A stretch of DNA of 38,133 nt, from NCBI GenBank assembly GCA_947627475.1, contig CANQWE010000015.1, positions 1-38,133 of the forward strand. The letters are read 5' to 3'. Position numbers and translations under genes: made by a program. Below, in pieces: positions 24,314 to 33,377 of this stretch. Position 1 is the stretch's first letter. The number at the start of each line of letters is the position of its first letter. Under the pieces are notes generated by a model. That model had not been told where the DNA came from. It was given only the letters and a program-made list of their open reading frames with translations, and searched no databases. This stretch comes from an uncultured Clostridia bacterium (GTDB lineage Bacteria; Bacillota; Clostridia; Oscillospirales; CAG-272).

Positions 24314-24691
24314 ATGTTCCAAATAGACGCGATGTCGAGAACGCCTGTGTATGAGCAGATCATTTCTCAAGTAGAGAAGTTCATACTGGGAGGAATTCTC
24401 GGTGCTGGAGATCAGCTCCCCTCTGTGCGAAGTCTCTCGGTAAATCTGTCTGTCAATCCCAACACAATCCAAAAAGCATATGGCGAGTTGGATTTGCGCG
24501 GGATCATCTCCACTGTCCCAGGAAGGGGATGTTTTATTACGGAAAAGGCCTTGGAAGCGCTGCGTGCCAACAGCAGAAAAAAGCTGCTGCTTTTAGAAGA
24601 GATCGTGGCAGAACTCTGGGCGGCCGGTGTTACCCGAAAAGAATTGGACGACACAATAGACAGGGCCACTCAGAGAATTCAGCAAAAATAA
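24314..24691 (+). CDS. GntR family (YtrA subfamily) transcriptional repressor
   Basis: 125 residues. A winged helix-turn-helix (about 10-78) reads TPVYEQIISQVEKFILGGIL, GDQLPSVRSLSVNLSVNPNT and TVPGRGCFI. Only about 45 residues follow, too few for a ligand domain, which is the YtrA pattern. YtrA members control adjacent ABC exporters, often induced by cell-wall antibiotics. A perfect palindrome at its own promoter is the likely operator. I place the start at the ATG at 24314, 8 nt after AAAGGAG. It is followed by the ATPase and permease genes. Confidence 0.92.
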   Translation: MFQIDAMSRTPVYEQIISQVEKFILGGILGAGDQLPSVRSLSVNLSVNPNTIQKAYGELDLRGIISTVPGRGCFITEKALEALRANSRKKLLLLEEIVAELWAAGVTRKELDDTIDRATQRIQQK

Positions 24692-24752
24692 TTTTATGTA
24701 CCGGGTGCATGCAGACTGCGTTTCAAACGATCAGGAAAGGTATGGTGATCCT

Positions 24753-25646
24753 ATGATTCAAGCAGAAAATCTTACAAAAAAATTTGGAAGCTACACAGCA
24801 CTAAAAAACATATCCTGCACCATTCAAGACGGCTGTATATACGGCATGGTCGGCTCTAACGGGGCGGGTAAATCTACCTTTTTGCGTATTCTGTCCGGCG
24901 TCTATAGGGCAGACGGCGGAACCGTTACCATGGACGGCGAACCGATATATGAAAGTCCTGCTTCAAAAGGGCAGATCGCCTTTGTTCCCGACGATCTGTA
25001 TTACATAAACGGGGCAAATATGGATCGGATGGCAGCGCTGTATCAGTCTCTATATCCGGGGTTTGACCGAAAAAAATATGAGAGTCTGGCAAAAGAGCTG
25101 GATCTAGATCGAAAGAAAAGCATCAATACCTTTTCTAAGGGAATGCGGCGGCAGGCAATCACGATTCTGGCCCTGGCCGTCAGTCCGAAGTATATCTTCT
25201 TTGATGAAACCTTTGATGGAATGGATCCTGTTGTGCGTACCTATATCAAAGGTCTGATCTGTCAGGATGTGTTGGATCGGGGGGCGGCAGCGATCATCAC
25301 CTCCCACTCTCTGCGGGAGCTGGAAGACACCTGTGATCAGCTTGCCCTGCTCCACCGGGGCGGACTGGTTTTGGAAAGCGATATCCAAAACCTGAAAACC
25401 TCTCAGTTTAAAATTCAAATTGCCTTTCATGAAGCATACGATCAGTCGAAATTCAATTGCCTGGATCTGGTGCATTTTTCTAAAAGCGGATCCGTTGCGA
25501 ATTTGATCGTACGGGGGGAGAGGGAAAATACGCTGGAAACCCTGCGCGCCATGAATCCCGCGCTGCTTGAGGCGCTTCCTTTATCGTTGGAAGAGGTATT
25601 TACCTATGAGATGGAAGCCCTTGGATATACCTTTCATCTGGACTGA
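24753..25646 (+). CDS. ABC transporter ATP-binding protein (YtrB-like)
   Basis: 297-residue ATPase. Walker A is GSNGAGKST (34-42), the signature is the variant FSKGM (127-131), Walker B is YIFFDE (147-152) and the switch histidine is His185 (TSHSLREL). The C-terminal 90 residues are an accessory region. It should power the membrane protein encoded next, probably as an exporter or a bacitracin-type detoxification module, as in Ytr systems. The start has only a weak ribosome site, but a longer frame upstream shows no homology. Regulated by the YtrA-type repressor. Confidence 0.93.
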   Translation: MIQAENLTKKFGSYTALKNISCTIQDGCIYGMVGSNGAGKSTFLRILSGVYRADGGTVTMDGEPIYESPASKGQIAFVPDDLYYINGANMDRMAALYQSLYPGFDRKKYESLAKELDLDRKKSINTFSKGMRRQAITILALAVSPKYIFFDETFDGMDPVVRTYIKGLICQDVLDRGAAAIITSHSLRELEDTCDQLALLHRGGLVLESDIQNLKTSQFKIQIAFHEAYDQSKFNCLDLVHFSKSGSVANLIVRGERENTLETLRAMNPALLEALPLSLEEVFTYEMEALGYTFHLD

Positions 25647-25692
25647 TACCTTACCAAATTACAGTGAATTGCATTGAAAGGGATAGAGAACG

Positions 25693-27813
25693 ATGAAAAA
25701 GAAATGTTTTTCCAGGGGCATTTACGCAGAAGGCATGCGGCAGCTACGGATATTTGGCTTTATCATATTAAGCCTGTATTTGGTATTTCTCATCGCAGCC
25801 CCGATATTGGAATATATAAGTTTTCTTCAAATGGACAGGTATGCCACAAGCGGCCAGTATCCGATGGCAATCAGCTTTAACAGTCTGATAGAACCATTGA
25901 TGGCGCTGCCTGTTTTTGTAGCTCCTGTTATGGCATTGATTGTATTTTCTGGGTTTAATAAACGCAAATATGCAGATTTTTACCACGCGCTGCCTTACAC
26001 AAGAATTTGTATTTTTCTAAGTTACACGGCGTCGATCCTCACCTGGGTATTTGCTCTTTTGCTGCTTTGCGGCGGGGCAAGCCTACTGATGCACTGGATT
26101 TTTCCTGCAATGTATGTGGTATCCTTTGTGGGTTGCGCCGATATTTTGCTGAGCATTGTGGTGATGACGCTGATGACGGTTGCGGCAGTGCTACTGGGAT
26201 GCAGTTTTACAGGAACCCTGCTTGCAAACATTACAGCCTCCGGATTGATCCTTTTTTTGCCGCGTTTTGTTATAGTTTTGCTTGTGAACACCATTACAAC
26301 CAAGCTTCCCTTTTTGGTGGAAGACCACTTTATGGCAATCTTATCTACAAGGTACAATATACTTGTGGGATATTTGACGTCCAGCTTCCGATTTGGCTCC
26401 AACTCCCTACAAAACGATCTGTCCTGTAATTTGTATTCCTTATTGGTAGCTTTGGGGATGGGTGTGCTGGCAGCTGTACTGTTTGTCCGGCGCAAAAGCG
26501 AGAGTGCCGCCCAAAGTGCACCCCGTCGCAGTATTCAATCCGGTATCCGAATTGCCCTTGCTTTAGTATTTCCCTTTTTTGCAACCTGTATGCTGCTTAC
26601 TGGGGGAGAAGACCTGCCTGTTGTCATCATTCTGTATATCATTTCCGTGCTTGTATACTTTATTTATGAGCTTGTTTCCACCCGTACCTGGAAAAACCTT
26701 GCCAAAAGTATTCCTGCCTTGGGTATCGTTTTGCTTCTGAATCTGGCATTTGCAGGTACAGTGAACGGCATCACATATTTATCCGCTTCTTTTCGCCCCC
26801 AGGCCGAAGATATCAGCAGTATACAGTTTATTCCCGATGCTTATACCTATTACGCTGAAGATAGCAGTACTTTCTGGTACGACGCAGTAGGCAAATATGC
26901 TGAACGGCAGGTGCAAAGTATTTCTATTGATGATCCTGAAATTCTATCCATCGTAGCCAATGTTCTTGATGAAAATATGGAAAGATTTGATCGCGGCGCG
27001 TTCTATTTCGAAGGAACACAGCGAACCGTGGCCATCAAAACAGGGGCTTTTACCCGATATCGGCGGATTTTCTTTACAAGAAAAACGATGAATACCCTGT
27101 TAGAACAGCTGTCTCAGCTGCCGGAATACAGAGAAGGGTATCTGTCACTCCCACAGGCGCTGCCCGGAACAGAAAATGTACAGCTGGGCTCTCAAGGCTT
27201 CACTGCCGGTAAAAAAGACTGGAACTGGGATGCCATTTTATCCTGCCTGCAGAAAGAAATTCAAGATGCTGGATTTGAGGCATGGTATAAATATATCAGT
27301 AACGATCTGTCCTATGACGCACTGCTCTCTTTTGCAACAGAAAGCAGCACAGAAGGGCTCATAAAGGTCGTGGTTCCCCTCAATCATTCCCTGACACCCA
27401 AAACGCTGTCTTTGGTTATAGAAGAAAACTACCATAGCAGCGGTGACACGGCAAAAGAAGCCATTCAATTGCTAAAGGGAGAAATTTCAATCGATGATTC
27501 AGTGGGATACGGTACGATTATGGTGGAGTACAGTTATGTGACAGAATCCGGCCAGCAGGAAACCAAGTACATAGACCTTACAAACATAGAGGAATATTCT
27601 ACTATAAGCAAGCAGCAAGCTTCGCAAATGATGTATGAACTTGGCACACAGCTGGAAACGGTGGAGGGGACGCCTTCGTCTGAAACGTATATAAGCATTT
27701 ACTACAATTACAATACCCTTATAAATGAGAAATGGAGAACAGGCTGCAGCCTAGTATATTTTCCCCTTCCGAATCATTTTGAAATCGGAAAGTGGAACGC
27801 GCTTGCCTATTAA
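25693..27813 (+). CDS. ABC transporter permease with a large C-terminal extracytoplasmic domain
   Basis: 706 residues. The N-terminal half is a permease: hydrophobic segments near 20-45, 72-92, 108-135, 145-170, 175-205, 245-265, 285-305, 310-330 and 342-360. It starts MKKKCFSRGIYAEGMRQLR. From about residue 370 the chain is soluble (SASFRPQAEDISSIQFIPDA onward) and rich in polar residues, most likely outside the membrane. This resembles the DUF6449-type permeases associated with YtrB ATPases. It is the last gene of the operon, followed by a terminator. The transported substrate is unknown; the YtrA context suggests peptides or cell-envelope antibiotics. Confidence 0.85.
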   Translation: MKKKCFSRGIYAEGMRQLRIFGFIILSLYLVFLIAAPILEYISFLQMDRYATSGQYPMAISFNSLIEPLMALPVFVAPVMALIVFSGFNKRKYADFYHALPYTRICIFLSYTASILTWVFALLLLCGGASLLMHWIFPAMYVVSFVGCADILLSIVVMTLMTVAAVLLGCSFTGTLLANITASGLILFLPRFVIVLLVNTITTKLPFLVEDHFMAILSTRYNILVGYLTSSFRFGSNSLQNDLSCNLYSLLVALGMGVLAAVLFVRRKSESAAQSAPRRSIQSGIRIALALVFPFFATCMLLTGGEDLPVVIILYIISVLVYFIYELVSTRTWKNLAKSIPALGIVLLLNLAFAGTVNGITYLSASFRPQAEDISSIQFIPDAYTYYAEDSSTFWYDAVGKYAERQVQSISIDDPEILSIVANVLDENMERFDRGAFYFEGTQRTVAIKTGAFTRYRRIFFTRKTMNTLLEQLSQLPEYREGYLSLPQALPGTENVQLGSQGFTAGKKDWNWDAILSCLQKEIQDAGFEAWYKYISNDLSYDALLSFATESSTEGLIKVVVPLNHSLTPKTLSLVIEENYHSSGDTAKEAIQLLKGEISIDDSVGYGTIMVEYSYVTESGQQETKYIDLTNIEEYSTISKQQASQMMYELGTQLETVEGTPSSETYISIYYNYNTLINEKWRTGCSLVYFPLPNHFEIGKWNALAY

Positions 27814-27814
27814 T

Positions 27815-27852
27815 ATAAAAAGCTGCGGACAATCGTCCGCAGCTTTTTATAT
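27815..27852 (+). terminator. Terminator of the YtrA-type operon
   Basis: ATAAAAAGCTGCGGAC-AATC-GTCCGCAGCTTTTTAT, immediately after the permease stop. The A and T runs on both sides make it possibly bidirectional. Confidence 0.93.
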
Positions 27853-27974
27853 TGACTTGGTCGCAGAATTGTGTGATCGAAGGAGTGTAAGCGCCCTTAC
27901 ACCGGCAGCTGCCCGGTCACTTTCCAAAGCATCTCTTCTGAAGACGCGGACGAGAGGGCCTTAGAATTATTAAT

Positions 27975-28020
27975 CCTTCCCCTACCAAGGAAAGGGCGAC
28001 TTTGTCGCCGGACGGTTGCC
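27975..28020 (+). repeat. Dispersed repeat, single unit
   Basis: CCTTCCCCTACCAAGGAAAGG, then GGCGAC-TTT-GTCGCC and GGACGGTTGCC. The layout is that of the family unit. No gene seen in the rest of the gap (27853-28059). Confidence 0.6.
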
Positions 28021-28059
28021 CCTGTACCTTTCCATCAATCACCTTTTGCGTCAGGTCCT

Positions 28060-29154
28060 CTATATTTCCCCGTTTGCATTGTACCTTTCCAGCTTTTCAA
28101 AGGCATCTGTCAATAGCTGAGGAGTAACCGGATAGGGGTTATGCGCTATGTCCGGCATTGCACACACCTTCGGAATGACATCCAACACTTCTTCTCTGGT
28201 AAGCTGAATATCCTTAGGAGAAGTGGGAAGTCCAACCTTCCTCATAAAACGATGCATGGCAGCAAAGGCATCCATTTGTGCATCCGCAAGCAGCAAAAGC
28301 AATACGCCAAACCCAACCACCTCTCCATGCAGGTGGTTCTTTTCAATGTGAGGGTACGAAGTAAGCGCATAGAATACGGCATGCGCAAGACCCGTATTGT
28401 AATCGATCGTATGCTCAGCTGTAAGCAGGATCGATGCAATCCCTGTCGTGACGATAATCGCCAGCACAACCTGTTCAAAGGGATCCGTAGCCTGCCCCGT
28501 ACGGTTGTCCGCTAATGCCTGATCTCCCCAGCATAGTATAGGATCCAGACACATTTTGGAAACTGTAATTCCCAGAGCATGATAGTGTGCCAGGCTCTCT
28601 CCTCTGGCGGATACCGTGCTTTCGTAATATTTGGCATAGGTGTCCCCCATACCGGCCCACATATACCGATCCGGCGCAGCAGCCAATATAGAAGTATCTA
28701 TAAAGGTGTGAGCCGGAGGCTGCATTAAAAAACAGGGATGGGAAAAAGAACCGTCCGAATGGTATAAAATCGATACTGCCGTAGTAGCCGCACAAGTGGA
28801 AGCAATGGTAGGAAAGGCGAACACCGGCTTATCCAACTGCTGGGCAAGCGCCTTGCAGGTATCTAATGCCTTCCCGCCGCCTACAGCAAATAGCATATCT
28901 GCCTCCTGTACTTCTCTGACAGCAGCCAAAGAAGCAATATTTTCTTCTGAGGCTTCTCCTCCATACAAAAGCGCCGGCGGGGCAGAAAGCTCTGCCCCCA
29001 TCCCTGTGCGAATCTTTTCTTCTGCCGCAGCCAAAGCCTGCCGACCACCGATTAGTACGACCTGTCGCCCAAATTTTCTACAGATGTCGCAGACTGTATC
29101 ATAGGCATGAACACCAATCGTATAGGAGGGAAGCGATATTGAATAATCTGTCAT
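28060..29154 (-). CDS. Iron-containing alcohol dehydrogenase family protein, glycerol dehydrogenase-like
   Basis: 364-residue NAD-dependent dehydrogenase of the GldA type. FAVGGGKALDTCKAL is the dinucleotide-binding motif. The metal-binding residues are Asp171 (AGMGDTYAKYYE), His258 (TGLAHAVFYAL) and His276 (HLHGEVVGFG), matching the zinc ligands of bacterial glycerol dehydrogenase. Glycerol or another polyol/diol is the probable substrate; the exact one cannot be read. GGAG lies 10 nt before the ATG. It starts only 22 bp after the stop of the large dockerin protein gene, so the two are probably co-transcribed. Confidence 0.9.
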   Translation of the reverse strand: MTDYSISLPSYTIGVHAYDTVCDICRKFGRQVVLIGGRQALAAAEEKIRTGMGAELSAPPALLYGGEASEENIASLAAVREVQEADMLFAVGGGKALDTCKALAQQLDKPVFAFPTIASTCAATTAVSILYHSDGSFSHPCFLMQPPAHTFIDTSILAAAPDRYMWAGMGDTYAKYYESTVSARGESLAHYHALGITVSKMCLDPILCWGDQALADNRTGQATDPFEQVVLAIIVTTGIASILLTAEHTIDYNTGLAHAVFYALTSYPHIEKNHLHGEVVGFGVLLLLLADAQMDAFAAMHRFMRKVGLPTSPKDIQLTREEVLDVIPKVCAMPDIAHNPYPVTPQLLTDAFEKLERYNANGEI

Positions 29155-29176
29155 ATGCTTTTATCTCCGCAAATTG

Positions 29177-32100
29177 TCAGGCAATCTCATACACGGCCTT
29201 GATTTGACCTGACAAAATATATCTGAGGATTACAATATCCGCTGAGGACAAAATACCGTCTCCGTTGATATCCGGATAAAGCGGCGCCGCATTGCCAGCT
29301 ACCGCACGGGCCAATAGCACCATATCTGCCATAGTTGCCGCGCCGTCACCGTCCACATCTCCCAATACAGACGCACCGATCACTGTAGTGTGCCCGGTGA
29401 GCCGGAAGGCTCCTGGAAGTCCGTCGGATAGGGTGCCCTCTGTTTGCGCAACCCGCACATACTGCTTCTGCGCCTCTCCTGCGGATACTCCGGTAAAGAA
29501 CAGCTTCATATATTTCCCCGTGGGCATATCGGCGCATTGAAGGCGTACATACCCTACACCATTCTCTTCAAAAATCTGAACCTGTGCACCAGGTATATTG
29601 GAAGAATAACTATGGAACGTAAGCAGGCTGGGATCATACTGCAAAACATAAGCAAAGCCGGACAGCGGCGCTGTCTTTCCAAAAGAAATATACGCCGTCA
29701 AATAATCTCCGCCTATCGTTTCATAAATAGAAGATTCTGTCAGCACCTGCGCTGCAGGGCGGACAAAGGCGCCGGTATAACCGCATATTCTACAAGTGTA
29801 TGTATACAGACAATCACCGTTTTCGTCAAGGTCCGTATAGACTGCAGTGCAGCTTTCTGTAAATCCGTGCTCCGTTTCATAGACAGCATACAGCACGGCA
29901 TTGCCGCCGGTGTATGTATCCCCCGGCTGATAAACCACTGCGCCGCCTGCTTCCAATGCCCAGCCCAGGAATCCGTAACAGCCTCCATCAGGAATCGTAT
30001 TTGGAATAGTCACCGTTTCTCCCTCTTTAAATTTCAATGCCTGTGGGGCGCCTGTACCTGCGCCTGCGTCGAAGCTCAAATGGAAGTAAGGATCGGTATA
30101 CCGGGCATACAAAGTCACCGTCCCGATGAAATTGGAAATCGTTTCAGCCGTAATCCATGTGCCATCCTCTGTATACCAGCCGGCAAACTCCATGCCCTCC
30201 AGCACCGGAATAGGCAGCGGCCCTATTGAATCTCCATGATATACCTTTAGGGTATCCGTCTTCTGGTATTCCTCAGGCGTGTACACAGTAACAGACAGCG
30301 ACTGCATATCTATGATCACATAATCTCCCAGGGAAATATTTGCCTGCATCCACCAGGCTGGATCCCCGTTGCCGGACAAAACCAGACAGCCCACTGGAAT
30401 CGCCGTGTTTCCCACCCCGTATCCAGGTGCCTGAATGACCTTTCCCGACTGGTCTATCACAAATTCGATCCCGTGAACATTGGTGCCTGTAGCTTCCCCA
30501 TACACCGGGGTGTAGACAATCATAGAGTGGCCGGGGCGGGTCGTATTGACCGCTGTAGCCACACTTGACGCCTTGGGAATCCGTGCAAGAGAGCCTTCTC
30601 CCGGATTTAGCATGATCGTAGCCTGTATCTTCTCCCAAGCCGCCGTCAAGGTCAAGCCGCCTGCAGGCATGATGGTTTTTTCTGTTGCCTTTTGTCCGTC
30701 CGCCGTATACCATCCAGCAAATGTATAATGCTCTCTGGATGCCGTCGGCAGCGTACCGATGGCCTCTCCCTCTCGGATCCGCTTTCCTATCACAGCATAA
30801 GCTTCAGAAGAATCACAAACAGTGATCGTTTTGCCGTTTGTATCGTAAGAAATATAATCCCCTACCTGAATAGAATTGGAGATCCAGAAAGACATTTCGT
30901 TATGTCCGGACAACACAAACCCGCCTGTAGGAATCGCACTGTCCCCAACACCATAAGAGGTCACGGCGCTGACCCGTCCGTCCGCTTCTACTATGGCTTC
31001 TGATCCATAGGTATTGGTACCAGTCGTATTTCCTTTGGTGTAAACGACCAGGAAGTTTTCACCCCGCCCAATATCTACGCCATCAATTTTTTGCAAAAAT
31101 GCCCCGTCTAATGTTCCTCCGTTTGCGTCATATGTTACCGTATTGTTCTGATATTCTCTCCAGCGGGCGTAAAGGGTCGTACAAACGCGCTGCGTATACT
31201 TTGTATCGGCGCTCACCAGTGTACCGCCGTCCTTTTCTGTATACCAGCCGTCGAAAACATAACCCGACTTGACGGGCACAGGAAGTGTTCCGATCTGCCC
31301 TCCTGTCGTGACCGATTTACCGCTCTGTAAATATGATTCATAAGAATTATATACTTTTACTGTCATCTCAGCCGGATCTACAGACACGTAGTCCCCTACC
31401 TGAATATTCGCGCCGACCCAGGAAGACATGGTTCCGTTGCCGGACACCACAAATCCATTTTCCGGAATGGCCATGTTGCCATTTCCATATCCCTTTACAT
31501 CGATTACCTTGCCATCCGCATTCACCGCGGCCTCGGTGCCGTGAATATTTGAACCTGTGCTGTCGCCGGTCAAACGCGTAAAGATGGACAACGCATTGGC
31601 CGGACGTCCGTCATTATAATTCGTAATATTTGCGGACGCCTCTGCAGGCGCAAAGCTGCCGCCTGCAGCGTCAAAATAAACACGGGCTGCAATGCTGCCG
31701 CTTACATAGTCGCAGTATCCCATGTGCATCCAGCCCAAATTGCATGCACCCCAGGTAGCGCCGTTTACAATAACCTTCTGATAAATGAACAAAGCAGTCC
31801 CGCCGGATACAGAAGTCACCAGGGAATCGGCGGATGTGGCCCCCGGTCTGCTGCGTATGTTCAGCGTCGTATTCGCCTGCACCTTCCAAATCTCGCAGTC
31901 TTTTACAAGAGACGCAGCATCCCATCCCAGCGCAAGCACGTAATTGTATACCTTTTTGCGTCGCGCCGGATAATCCCCGGCAGCCCCATCGGCTAATGCG
32001 GCCTGGTGCGCCACATCCAGGTTGATGGCGCTGTAGTCCCCGCCCACCATGGCGGCAGCCGCATTAATCACACGGCGGGCACCGCCGGCGCCGCACTGAT

Positions 32101-32608
32101 TTTCTACATCGGCCAAATATACTAAAGCGCTGGGACTCGTAATTCCATATCCCATGCTGCGGGATACATATGTAGAAACATCGTTTCGGATCAGCTCGTC
32201 CTGAGCCTGCCTGGACTCCGCAGTACCAAGCAGCGCCTGAATTTTGGCAGTCTCATCATCGTTCAGGATTCGCGTTGTCCAACCATTGGAGCTTGTCGTC
32301 GTAATTTCATTATACAGGGCGCTGCCCAAAATATTTTTTGCCTGGGTGGGATTCGCCTGTACAATAGTTTTCAGCAGGCTCAGCGCACGGTTTCCGTGCC
32401 ACTGGATACAGCCTATGCTGAGCGCTCCGTTATCGTTTGCGTTGACAGAATCATACCTTCCCTCACTTTGCTGAATGATATCCATGGCCGCATCGACGAT
32501 GTCATTGAAGCCCACGGAGGCCGCCTGCAATTCCCACGGCAGAAATACCGTAAGCATCAGCAAAGCAGACATGACAGCACAAATCATTTTTTTAAGTCCC
32601 TGAGACAT
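29177..32608 (-). CDS. Secreted mosaic protein: lysozyme-like domain, SH3b, three paired repeats, cohesin-like domain and dockerin
   Basis: 1143 residues. Signal peptide at 1-30 (LLMLTVFLPWELQAA). Residues 35-235 form a probable lysozyme-like/GH46-like hydrolase, with Glu49 and Asp59 near SEGRYDSVNANDNGALSIG. An SH3b-like domain is near 236-303 (LNIRSRPGATSADSLVTSVS). Three copies of a roughly 160-residue module follow (about 310-482, 490-658, 664-838), each with an SGxG-type part (IPENGFVVSGNGTMSSWVGA) and an InlB-type part (GYVFDGWYTEKDGG); a lone InlB-like repeat is near 840-910. A cohesin-like domain (about 953-1060) precedes a type I dockerin (DVDGDGAATMADMVLL, DINGDGILSSADIVIL). A cell-wall or polysaccharide-binding assembly outside the cell is inferred. 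I chose the ATG at 32608 after AAAGG. Confidence 0.85.
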   Translation of the reverse strand: MSQGLKKMICAVMSALLMLTVFLPWELQAASVGFNDIVDAAMDIIQQSEGRYDSVNANDNGALSIGCIQWHGNRALSLLKTIVQANPTQAKNILGSALYNEITTTSSNGWTTRILNDDETAKIQALLGTAESRQAQDELIRNDVSTYVSRSMGYGITSPSALVYLADVENQCGAGGARRVINAAAAMVGGDYSAINLDVAHQAALADGAAGDYPARRKKVYNYVLALGWDAASLVKDCEIWKVQANTTLNIRSRPGATSADSLVTSVSGGTALFIYQKVIVNGATWGACNLGWMHMGYCDYVSGSIAARVYFDAAGGSFAPAEASANITNYNDGRPANALSIFTRLTGDSTGSNIHGTEAAVNADGKVIDVKGYGNGNMAIPENGFVVSGNGTMSSWVGANIQVGDYVSVDPAEMTVKVYNSYESYLQSGKSVTTGGQIGTLPVPVKSGYVFDGWYTEKDGGTLVSADTKYTQRVCTTLYARWREYQNNTVTYDANGGTLDGAFLQKIDGVDIGRGENFLVVYTKGNTTGTNTYGSEAIVEADGRVSAVTSYGVGDSAIPTGGFVLSGHNEMSFWISNSIQVGDYISYDTNGKTITVCDSSEAYAVIGKRIREGEAIGTLPTASREHYTFAGWYTADGQKATEKTIMPAGGLTLTAAWEKIQATIMLNPGEGSLARIPKASSVATAVNTTRPGHSMIVYTPVYGEATGTNVHGIEFVIDQSGKVIQAPGYGVGNTAIPVGCLVLSGNGDPAWWMQANISLGDYVIIDMQSLSVTVYTPEEYQKTDTLKVYHGDSIGPLPIPVLEGMEFAGWYTEDGTWITAETISNFIGTVTLYARYTDPYFHLSFDAGAGTGAPQALKFKEGETVTIPNTIPDGGCYGFLGWALEAGGAVVYQPGDTYTGGNAVLYAVYETEHGFTESCTAVYTDLDENGDCLYTYTCRICGYTGAFVRPAAQVLTESSIYETIGGDYLTAYISFGKTAPLSGFAYVLQYDPSLLTFHSYSSNIPGAQVQIFEENGVGYVRLQCADMPTGKYMKLFFTGVSAGEAQKQYVRVAQTEGTLSDGLPGAFRLTGHTTVIGASVLGDVDGDGAATMADMVLLARAVAGNAAPLYPDINGDGILSSADIVILRYILSGQIKAVYEIA

Positions 32609-32678
32609 TTTGAACCTTTCCCTTTCAACAAAGGTATCCATCTATCCGGATACCCCCAATTTTAAAATATGTACAATT

Positions 32679-32707
32679 ATTATAAGGGAAAACAGGAAAA
32701 TTGTCAA
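32679..32707 (-). promoter_or_regulatory. Sigma-A promoter of the dockerin protein gene
   Basis: TTGACA (32707-32702) and TATAAT (32684-32679), 17 bp spacer. It diverges from the rpmG promoter 50 bp away. Confidence 0.9.
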
Positions 32708-32758
32708 TCATTGCCCGGGGGAATTCCGTCAGAAAGTATTGGAAGTGCAAAAAATCTA

Positions 32759-32819
32759 TTGACAAAAAAAGGGAGGGATGCTATAATATTTTTACCTCTG
32801 GTTGAGGGCTCTTTTTTTG
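32759..32819 (+). promoter_or_regulatory. Promoter of rpmG-secE-nusG, with a possible attenuator
   Basis: TTGACA (32759-32764) and TATAAT (32782-32787), 17 bp spacer. About 10 nt after the start point comes CCTC-TGGTT-GAGG followed by GCTCTTTTTTT (to 32819), a short terminator-like hairpin. A second hairpin, GGGC-GATAT-GCCC, lies at 32882-32894. The leader is about 125 nt long, room for control of translation-machinery genes. Confidence 0.75.
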
Positions 32820-32917
32820 TGCTTGTTTTATGCCGATGAAGAGCCACAGGAGGGAGGTACTGGCAAAAAGCCAAATTCTACGGGCGATATGCCCGAATCC
32901 ACAGGGAGGTGCCGAAC

Positions 32918-33067
32918 ATGAGAGTAAAGATCACTCTCGCATGCAGCGAGTGCAAGCAGCGGAATTATGACACAAAGAAAAACAAAAAAAATGATCCGGA
33001 CAGACTTGAAATGAATAAGTACTGTCGTTTCTGCCGCAAGCACACTCTGCACAAAGAAACAAAGTAA
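32918..33067 (+). CDS. rpmG: Ribosomal protein bL33, zinc-binding form
   Basis: 49-residue 50S subunit protein, too short for routine gene finding. It reads [20 protein letters not shown] at the start and [17 protein letters not shown] at the end. The CxxC pairs (Cys9/12, Cys36/39) mark the zinc-binding C+ form. GGGAGG precedes the ATG by about 8 nt. Together with secE and nusG it has the standard gene order of Firmicutes. Confidence 0.96.
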   Translation: MRVKITLACSECKQRNYDTKKNKKNDPDRLEMNKYCRFCRKHTLHKETK

Positions 33068-33079
33068 AGGAGTAAAGCA

Positions 33080-33364
33080 ATGGCTGAAAATGAAAAAAAA
33101 GAGGCTGGCTTAGAGGAAGCAAAATCCGAAAAAGCCGTAAAGTCCAAAAAAGCGAAAAGCAAAAAGCCTTCGCTTGGCTCCCGTATAGCCGCATGGTTTC
33201 GCAGCGTAAGGGCGGAAATGAAAAAAATCGTGTGGGCTTCTTTCAAAACAGTTCGTTCCAATACGCTTATGGTGGCAGTTGTCGTGCTGATTTTTGCCGC
33301 CGCTATCGGGATCGTAGACTTGGTCTTTTCCAAGTTTATCTACGTTCTGGGTATATTGATCTGA
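33080..33364 (+). CDS. secE: Preprotein translocase subunit SecE
   Basis: 94-residue small subunit of the SecYEG channel. It has a Lys/Glu-rich cytoplasmic N-terminus, the SecE motif near FRSVRAEMKKIVWASFKTV, and one transmembrane helix at about 64-92 (LMVAVVVLIFAAAIGIVDLV). This is the single-span form usual for Gram-positive bacteria. AAAGGAG precedes the ATG. It lies between rpmG and nusG. Confidence 0.96.
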   Translation: MAENEKKEAGLEEAKSEKAVKSKKAKSKKPSLGSRIAAWFRSVRAEMKKIVWASFKTVRSNTLMVAVVVLIFAAAIGIVDLVFSKFIYVLGILI

Positions 33365-33377
33365 CGGGGCACATGAA

